The position numbers were made by a program, and so were the translations under genes. A model generated the notes under the pieces. That model saw nothing but the letters and a program-made list of their open reading frames with translations, was not told the origin of the DNA and searched no databases. Shown in pieces: positions 58,078 to 64,000 of a stretch of 64,000 nucleotides of DNA. This DNA comes from Calycina herbarum (Eukaryota; Ascomycota; Leotiomycetes; Helotiales; Pezizellaceae). The stretch's first letter is position 1, and the number at the start of each line of letters is the position of its first letter. The stretch spans positions 372,001 through 436,000 of the forward strand of contig LLEY01000036.1 in assembly GCA_001414485.1 (NCBI GenBank), given 5' to 3'.

Positions 58078-58913
58078 ATGGCAGACACCTCAGCTGCAGA
58101 TGCGTCAACAGAGCCTCAGTCTAGAATCGTCACATACTGTGGAGGTACGTCCAGTCTATCTCCAAGACAGAAGAAATAACCCCGCCATCCCAGAAATCGA
58201 GTCTTGCTAACTTGTTTGTTTTGCATAGTATGCTCATTACCACCAGAGGTATGCCGAACCAGCCTCCCTCCCTTCGAAAAGAACAAAAACTACAAATGGG
58301 AATGGAAACACTGACGATATTGGTTGGAAATAGTACTGCGAATTCGGCGGCACCGTAAAGAAATGCCAGGAATGGCTCGAGAAGACAGACGAGGACATGT
58401 ACGAGCGCTTATGGTCTGAAGGCAAGCTACCCCCTACCTTCCCTCTCCTCCGTCAAGTTAGTCAACTCTCCACTAACAGATATTACCACAGACGCCCTCG
58501 CAGCAGCAACCTCAACCCTCTCCCTCGACGCCCGCAAACGCGCCGAAAAAGACGCCCACAAAAAGGCCCTCAAAGCCGAAGCCCTCGAAGCAAAGCAAGC
58601 CCAAACCATCTCCGCCTCCAAGGTAACCATAAAACGTATCGAGCGCAACAAGCGGAAATACGTCACGGCCGTCTCGGGCCTCGAAGCCTTTGGCTTGGAA
58701 AATAAGAAGGTGGCAAAGGAGTTTGGGAAGAAATTCGCTACGGGGAGTAGTGTGAGTAAGGTTCCTAGTGGGGGAGAGGAAATTGTGGTGCAGGGTGATG
58801 TTAGTGAGGAGATTGAGGAGTTTTTGTTGGAGAAGTATCCGCTTATTCCCGAAGATAATATTGAGCTTGTGGAGGATAAGAAGAAGAAAAAGGATACGGG
58901 GGCTGGAGGATAG
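58078..58913 (+). CDS. TMA22: Translation machinery-associated protein 22 (DENR/Tma22)
   Basis: Partner of Tma20/MCT-1; the pair helps recycle 40S subunits and reinitiate translation. Four plus-strand exons, 58078-58144, 58229-58248, 58334-58421 and 58492-58913, give 198 residues. Exon 2 is a 20-base micro-exon. Across exons 1-3 the N terminus reads TYCGVCSLPPEYCEFGGTVK then KCQEWLEK, the conserved Cys-rich DENR start. The third intron begins with GC rather than GT (G|GCAAGC) and ends ACAG, and only its removal gives LWSEDALAAATSTLSLDARK. The C-terminal part is the SUI1-like domain (VTIKRIERNKRKYVTAVSGL, then FGLENKKVAKEFGKKFATGS, then IVVQGDVSEEIEEFLLEKYP). Family length and order are normal. 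It heads away from RPN10. Confidence 0.94.
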
Positions 58914-59914
58914 TTCTTGGTTGTTGGGAGAATTTTTAGGCGTGTAGACAAGCGGGAATGAGGAATTAAATAATTACCAGTGTATTTTGTTCATTCTGCA
59001 ATCACAGTAAAGTTAGTATTACCGGCTTACTTTCGTTGTAGTATTTGGAATGCCATGGTTTATTGCGACTTTTTTTTAGATTTTTGCTTGAACTTTTTTC
59101 TTTCTTTCGCTGCTGAGCCATACTTGTCTCACATGTTCTTAAATAGTAAGAATGTAGGCCCCGAGATAGGTTTCCTAATCACTTAGGTGGCTGTGAGAAG
59201 CACACCTACGCGACGTTTACAACCCTAAAGCTGGACCATTCATACCAAATATTCTCCAAGAAGAGTTTTCTAAGGCAGAAACAAACCACGTTTACATTTT
59301 CGTTCTTCTGAAGAATTCAGGCTCCTTGTCACTCACTAAGCAAAGTTAGCACATAGTTTTGCTACCTCAGCTCTCATGTTCTTCATCTGAACTTTCTTCA
59401 TTCAACTTGTATGCTACTGTCGTTTTTTATTCTACCGTCGATAGCATTATCGGTTTAAACATTTGTCATCGTTCAATTTGCTGTCAAAAATAACCGTTGT
59501 TCAGATGAGTTTAAGCCTGATCTTGAATCAAACATTTAGTGTATGTAACACTTATACAATTTAATTCAGGGACGTTGCCTTCAAAGTTGAAACAGTTGAA
59601 ACAGAGCACACTTGGATTTCCAAAGCAATAAAATGTAGGATAGGACGAATCGCAAGAAAGAAGTTTTTAATGACTAACGGCGGTCCTCTGTCTTGACTGT
59701 TCAAGAAGCAGAACACAGAACGAATATCCTCTCAGTGCAAGTGAAAATAAGCGAAACAAGAGGGATCCCCAGCTTTGATAAGGCCATCCTTCCTTCAACT
59801 CCGACCTTCATGATCCATCCAACCTCCCTTCTCGATGACTTCCTCATCTCGAGATCACACCTTACTATTTCCCATAGCAAACGAAACATCCTCAAGCAAT
59901 CCATATTAATTCAT
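58914..59914. other. Intergenic region; no gene seen
   Basis: 1 kb between the tail of TMA22 and the tail of the small minus-strand gene. No recognisable frame; the 59693-60007 plus-strand frame is the complement of the small gene and its flank. Confidence 0.5.
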
Positions 59915-60178
59915 TCATTTCCCTCCCGCTGTCTTCGTCGTCTTATCCTTCTCAGCGTTTCCCTTTGCCGTCGCAGGCAGATCACCAGTCGTAGCAACTG
60001 CAATTGAGATGTCGCCAGCAGCTAAGCGTTGGCTCACGGTGCTAGTAGTCTTCTTCTTGGATGGAGATTGGGGTAGAGCGCCGGTTCTGGTGATGGAGTA
60101 GGAGATGTCGCCCGGTGAGAGGATGGAACGAGGGCCACTGGCGGCTTTCTTTTTGGGGGTGGTGGGTTTTTCAGACAT
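59915..60178 (-). CDS. Small Lys/Ser/Thr-rich protein with two internal repeats, unknown function
   Basis: An intronless 87-residue frame on the minus strand starting MSEKPTTPKKKAASG. I do not recognise a family. It contains two copies of a short module. The first reads LSPGDISYSITRTGALPQSP followed by Lys-rich KKK. The second reads LAAGDISIAVATTGDLPATA followed by KGN. The shared core is GDISxxxxxTGxLP. The protein is basic, small and has no signal peptide or membrane segment. The stop is TGA at 59915-59917. The internal repeat argues that this is a real protein and not a chance frame. The longer upstream reading to 60334 has no such character. The surrounding DNA gives no clue to function. 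Confidence 0.6.
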   Translation of the reverse strand: MSEKPTTPKKKAASGPRSILSPGDISYSITRTGALPQSPSKKKTTSTVSQRLAAGDISIAVATTGDLPATAKGNAEKDKTTKTAGGK

Positions 60179-60672
60179 CGTTGGGGTCGAGTTGAGTTGT
60201 GGGAGTGTTTTGCTTTGGGGTTGAGAGTGTATTGTGTTGAGTAGTAGTTTGTGTTTGTGTAGAGCTGGTGTTGATGTTGGTGTTGAGAAGTTCCGAGGTT
60301 GGGTGAGGAGCTGGGTATTTATGTCACTCTCCAAGGCTGGAAAGGGAGTTGGGCATGTTATTAATCTTTACGATACCACATTCATCTGAGTCTTGAACAT
60401 TCCGATCTTTTGCTACTAGTATTGATTCACACAGCTTGGGTACCCATCAAGGTGTCCAAGTAAAGTGGCCACAATCTAGACTGATTCTTTCTTTTACGAT
60501 TAATCACAGGCTTCTACTTTTGTTTGAGACAAATCCATAGGTGATAAACTTAAATATCACTCCTATTAGCCAAAATTGCATTGAATGGTGCATTGATTCC
60601 GTAACATGATTATTCATCTCTCGCTCCCTATAGAATAGAATAACCATTCCACCTTCACACCCCCCTTTCTAC
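60179..60672. other. Intergenic region; no gene seen
   Basis: About 0.5 kb holding the promoter of the small minus-strand gene, including a long GT-rich purine/pyrimidine-skewed stretch (60180-60310) upstream of its start. Confidence 0.45.
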
Positions 60673-60872
60673 CTAATCATCCGAACCCTTGAAAAGTCTA
60701 GCATTCACAACCATATTCCTCAAGTCACTAACCAATAGCTCCGGATTCTCATAAGAAGCAAAATGACCTCCTGCTTCGTGTCTTTTCTCAAACACCACAG
60801 GTCCAAGAGTCCTTCCCCAAGAACTCGGCAATATTCCGTAGCACAACAAAGCTAACGTCGGGTTTTCGCTTG
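60673..60872 (-). pseudogene. C-terminal fragment of an epoxide hydrolase (alpha/beta hydrolase)
   Basis: About 66 codons on the minus strand end in a natural stop at 60673. They match the C terminus of fungal epoxide hydrolases: LCYGILPSSWGRTLGPVVFE, then KRHEAGGHFASYENPELLVS, then DLRNMV. The His of GGHF would be the catalytic base. Upstream (above about 60873) no lid, nucleophile-elbow or oxyanion-hole region is found in any frame. The rest of the gene is therefore deleted or decayed beyond recognition. It stands isolated, so this is a gene remnant and not an expressed enzyme. Confidence 0.7.
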
Positions 60873-62976
60873 ATTCTCAATTAGGACACACTTCGAATAC
60901 GCCCACCTCGTGTGTGGCCTCCAAACCCATCGAATCCTACTTAATATCCAAATCAAACTGTTACAGGAACTCTGAGGTTGTCCAGGCCATTAAGTATGTA
61001 CTGTTCAGTCAAACATGCAATGGATGTCAAATTCAACGGTTGACTAAAGTCGAGCAAATATAGGGCATTACTCTTCGAGTATCCGTCACCTGTAAGCTAA
61101 GGCTTGTACAACACAGCCAGGGGTAATCAAAATTATTATCCGAGAAGAATTAGAAGATATATTTAATTCTCCAAAACCTTCTCGGGTAGCAATTACCCGA
61201 GGATAGTCGCACAATAAGACACAATAGTGCCGGAGAGCAATGACTTACAAGCCAGACTTCTAGGAGAGGATTTGGTAAAGTTTTACAATTAAAGAGGGGC
61301 TAGATCTTTGCTCGGCGGATAGTCCGGTCTCGGGTCTCTGAGCACAGTGTCTTCTTCTGTAATTCGTCCGAATCGGCTTCACAAACTGCAATTGCCTCTA
61401 GAAGAGCCGACCCGTGCGTATATAACACGGCGCTCCCATCAAAGGGTTTGGGAAAAGGCCGATATATGTAGTAAGAAGTCCGGACGAGTCAAAACATATG
61501 CGACGTAAACGTCCTGTCACCGGTCGCACGACAAACTCAAAGTTCCCGAAAACTTTCAAACCAGACAGAGAGAAGAGGTTCGGTGCGATACCCACAGGCG
61601 AAACGAATTATGTGTTCTTCAACCGGGTCTACTGCAGATAGAGTTCTCCAAGCTAATTTATTGGCGACAGTATCTCCATAATACCCATGCTACCGTCATA
61701 TAATTCGAAGGAGAATTATAACCTGTACCCCAGAATTTACCGGATGAATGAAGGATGTTTCAACTGATCACAATTTTGATTCAAGAGACGCGGTTATGTT
61801 TGTGAAACAACGTCCACGAAGAAACGAGTTGGTGGGGATAAAGATTTTCTTAATTTTCTTCGAGGGTAAAATTTTAGGGGCGAGTCAAGGAGGGAAAGGA
61901 AGGACTCCCCAAGTATCGAGTGCTCGGTACTTCTGAGGTCCGGAAGGGTGGTTGAAGGAAGGATTTAACTGCGGCTCAAAAATCTACCAAAATACTTCAA
62001 ACTCTTGTGCTAAAAGAATTATCGCATGTAATTCTTCAGAAAGGATTCGATCGACCTCGTGGATTAGGTTCCGTTTAGTCTAAGCAATACAGCACCATAA
62101 TAGAATCTCGTGGGGATTTGATTGATCGTCTGATCGCCGGGAGGTCATCCTTATCGCACCTGTCGCAATCTGATCTTAAACAGTTGACGTTTAAAAAACC
62201 AATGTGACCACGAGGGCTTGCACAATTCAAGCCTATCGTGCATGGTTTCATGTTTGTGAAAGGCGCCCTTCCCCTGCAGTTTTGGTTCGCTTCGTTCCGA
62301 ACTGTTGGGTGATGAGTGCGCTGATTGGTTCAGCGCTTATGGGGGTGGCGCCAGTTGAATCGGGTTTTGTATGGGGTAAAATGTGGGTCAGTAGGATTCT
62401 CTGATGGGATTCGATATCATGGAATCAATTTGAGGGAAGCTTATGCGACCAGGTCTTCTGGAAACTCTGAGACTGTTCCTACGAGCAGTGCCTCTCTTCA
62501 TGAGAGCTTTCATAGGTGATGCGATTAAAATTATCACAGAATGAGAATGTTTGAGAGTTTTGACAGTTCTGGCCAGAGTTCAGTCTTTGGTTCAAACCGA
62601 TCCTTAGACCAGAATACTGGAACGAGGCCTGCTCGGTACTTTGAAAAGAAGGGTTCTTGTCAAGGCGACGCGGCTAAGGGGGGAGAGTGTCGGAAGTAGT
62701 CAAGGTGTATAAGAGTACCGCATTGGGCACTTGCAATTGATCATTCCAACATCATCTCAACAGTTCTTTCCTCATATACCCATCTCTTGACGAGACCGTT
62801 CTTTTTCTATTCACAAATCCAACTACAAATTACCACTCCTTACAACCTGCAATCATTTTTCTACTTTGGAAGCTGGTCTTATTTCACTTTGCTTCAATTC
62901 TACGATACCCAAAAGTTTTTATACCCAATTTTTAAAAATTATCATCTTGTACTCACCAACCAATACAACCTTCAAA
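60873..62976. other. Intergenic region of 2.1 kb; no gene seen
   Basis: Composition is normal and no frame is recognisable. It contains a perfect 8-base-stem hairpin at 61181-61201 and may include further decayed parts of the hydrolase that I cannot identify. The last ~250 bases are the promoter of the secreted-protein gene, with a TATAAG at 62708 that could be its TATA box. Confidence 0.45.
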
Positions 62977-63405
62977 ATGCAATTCTTCACCACCGCCATC
63001 TTCTTCCTCGCCCTCGGTGCATCTGCTCTTCCAACAGCAATTGATCTCGACATTGAAACCCGAGCAGCTGCAATCAATCCTTCTCTCGTTCCAAACTTCA
63101 GCATCAAAGCTGGCTCTGGCGTTGGCGCAAACAACGTTCCAATTCCAAAAAACTGTCCACCAGCTCGCGCCGACTTCATCAAAAAGCTTAGCGACAACGT
63201 CGCAGCAGGAAATGTTCTTGGAACAAAAATCACATTCAACACCGATCCAAAAGTCACAGATGCCAACACCCAAAAGACTCGTGCGACAGCTATGATCATC
63301 ACCTTACAGAGCTTTACCGGTGTGAAGGGAGTCGGATGTCCAGGGGCTAGCACACCAGAATTGACTACCCAGCAGAAGACTGGAGTCATGTCTCCACCTG
63401 CTTGA
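62977..63405 (+). CDS. Small secreted protein, unknown function
   Basis: An intronless frame of 142 residues. The start Met at 62977 opens a clear signal peptide (MQFFTTAIFFLALGASALP). A longer in-frame start at 62866 would bury the signal and is rejected. A dibasic-free TR site follows (IETRAAAINP). The mature part has about 120 residues and only two cysteines (NCPPARADF and GVGCPGAST), which could form one disulphide. It has no recognisable catalytic motif and no GPI or membrane segment at the C terminus. It ends near VMSPPA. The product is probably exported and could act at the cell surface or in a host interaction, but that is only an inference from size and signal. A TATAAG about 270 bases upstream supports a dedicated promoter. 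Confidence 0.75.
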   Translation: MQFFTTAIFFLALGASALPTAIDLDIETRAAAINPSLVPNFSIKAGSGVGANNVPIPKNCPPARADFIKKLSDNVAAGNVLGTKITFNTDPKVTDANTQKTRATAMIITLQSFTGVKGVGCPGASTPELTTQQKTGVMSPPA

Positions 63406-64000
63406 TTTGTTTGATTGATGGGTTCTTATTCATGTAATTTTATTGTCTTTATTTAGAGAAATTTGGGATGGGATATGGGGAATTCGCGGAGTTTAGGGTG
63501 CCCAAGGATACATAGAGCTGGAACGAATTGGGAGATACCACATTGCATGTGGCAAGGGACACAGCATGGAAGTAAAAGGCGCTTTATAGGAGTAAAATGA
63601 AGCACATTACTACTTACTCGTTTCTGTCTCGATTCGTGAAAATATACCTGCACCACATTTTTCCAGCTGTGAAAAGCGAGTAGCTCTACGCCCACTAAAC
63701 GCAAGTTGTGGGACATTTCTCGATAGCACCTTTTTCACCAGGAAACATGAGAAGAGATCAATTCTTTCACGGATTTCCAGGAAAGTCTTGCAATTCTTGA
63801 GTCTTATTCTTTGCCTCATGTCTGGATTACGAAAATTCCTCAACATTGACCACACCTGGGAAAGCTGGTTTCGATACCTACAAAGGCCCCTAAACTATAG
63901 GAAAGACTTCCAGGGTTGTCCAACTGAAGTGTTCCGAGATTCTAGAAGGTTACGAAACTACGAATTCTCACTCAATAGACTTTATGTCTGTTTGATTAAG
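63406..64000. other. Intergenic region to the window end; no gene seen
   Basis: The 3' flank of the secreted-protein gene and about 0.5 kb of further DNA. Minus-strand frames (63453-63716, 63610-63855) show no recognisable features. Confidence 0.45.

Noticed and set aside
1..64000. CRISPR arrays, bacterial operons, riboswitches
   Set aside because: The window is eukaryotic nuclear DNA; the direct repeats seen are LTRs, a minisatellite and short tandem repeats, without spacer structure.

Overview
The window is nuclear DNA of a filamentous ascomycete (Pezizomycotina). Three things point there: short introns of about 50-150 bases with GT..AG ends and CTAAC-type branch points, fungal-type gene structures, and transposons carrying the C-to-T scars of repeat-induced point mutation (RIP). 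The proteins resemble Leotiomycetes (Sclerotinia/Botrytis type) from memory; that placement is an inference and was not tested by a search.

Layout. Bases 1-15.86 kb are a graveyard of nested Ty3/gypsy LTR retrotransposons. It holds a plus-strand gag plus 3' LTR, a minus-strand LTR plus gag, two tandem LTRs, a pol region with chromodomain, and one complete 5.5-kb element (10280-15800) inserted into the LTR of the pol-bearing one. From 16.68 to 25.9 kb are an Old Yellow Enzyme reductase, dynein intermediate chain, ATP synthase subunit e and the oligosaccharyltransferase catalytic subunit STT3. From 27.9 to 37.3 kb are a five-exon arginine/serine-rich protein with a four-cysteine motif and two related Kre9/Knh1-type, probably GPI-anchored wall proteins. 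A second AT-rich island (about 40.05-46.8 kb) contains a complete 6.0-kb gypsy element (40604-46642) with a perfect 5-bp target duplication.

Right of that island (47.2-52.6 kb) is an accessory patch: a decayed methyltransferase, an aldo/keto reductase, a 584-residue protein joining a NACHT-associated N-terminal region, a ubiquitin-like domain, a Cys-rich stretch and a C-terminal acyl/peptidyl-carrier domain, and the N-terminal half of a NACHT NLR that breaks exactly at its P-loop. From 53.7 to 58.9 kb is a compact housekeeping block: RPB4, TRS23, RPN10 and TMA22/DENR. The remainder has a small two-repeat protein, an epoxide-hydrolase remnant and a small secreted protein.

The housekeeping genes are scattered across transcription, proteasome, vesicle tethering, translation, N-glycosylation, dynein and ATP synthase, and share no pathway. 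The most unusual items are the ubiquitin-like/carrier fusion beside a dead NLR, a start codon split by an intron in TRS23, a GC-AG intron in TMA22, a cluster of three perfect palindromes upstream of the Arg/Ser-rich gene, and strongly asymmetric RIP between the two LTRs of each complete retrotransposon.
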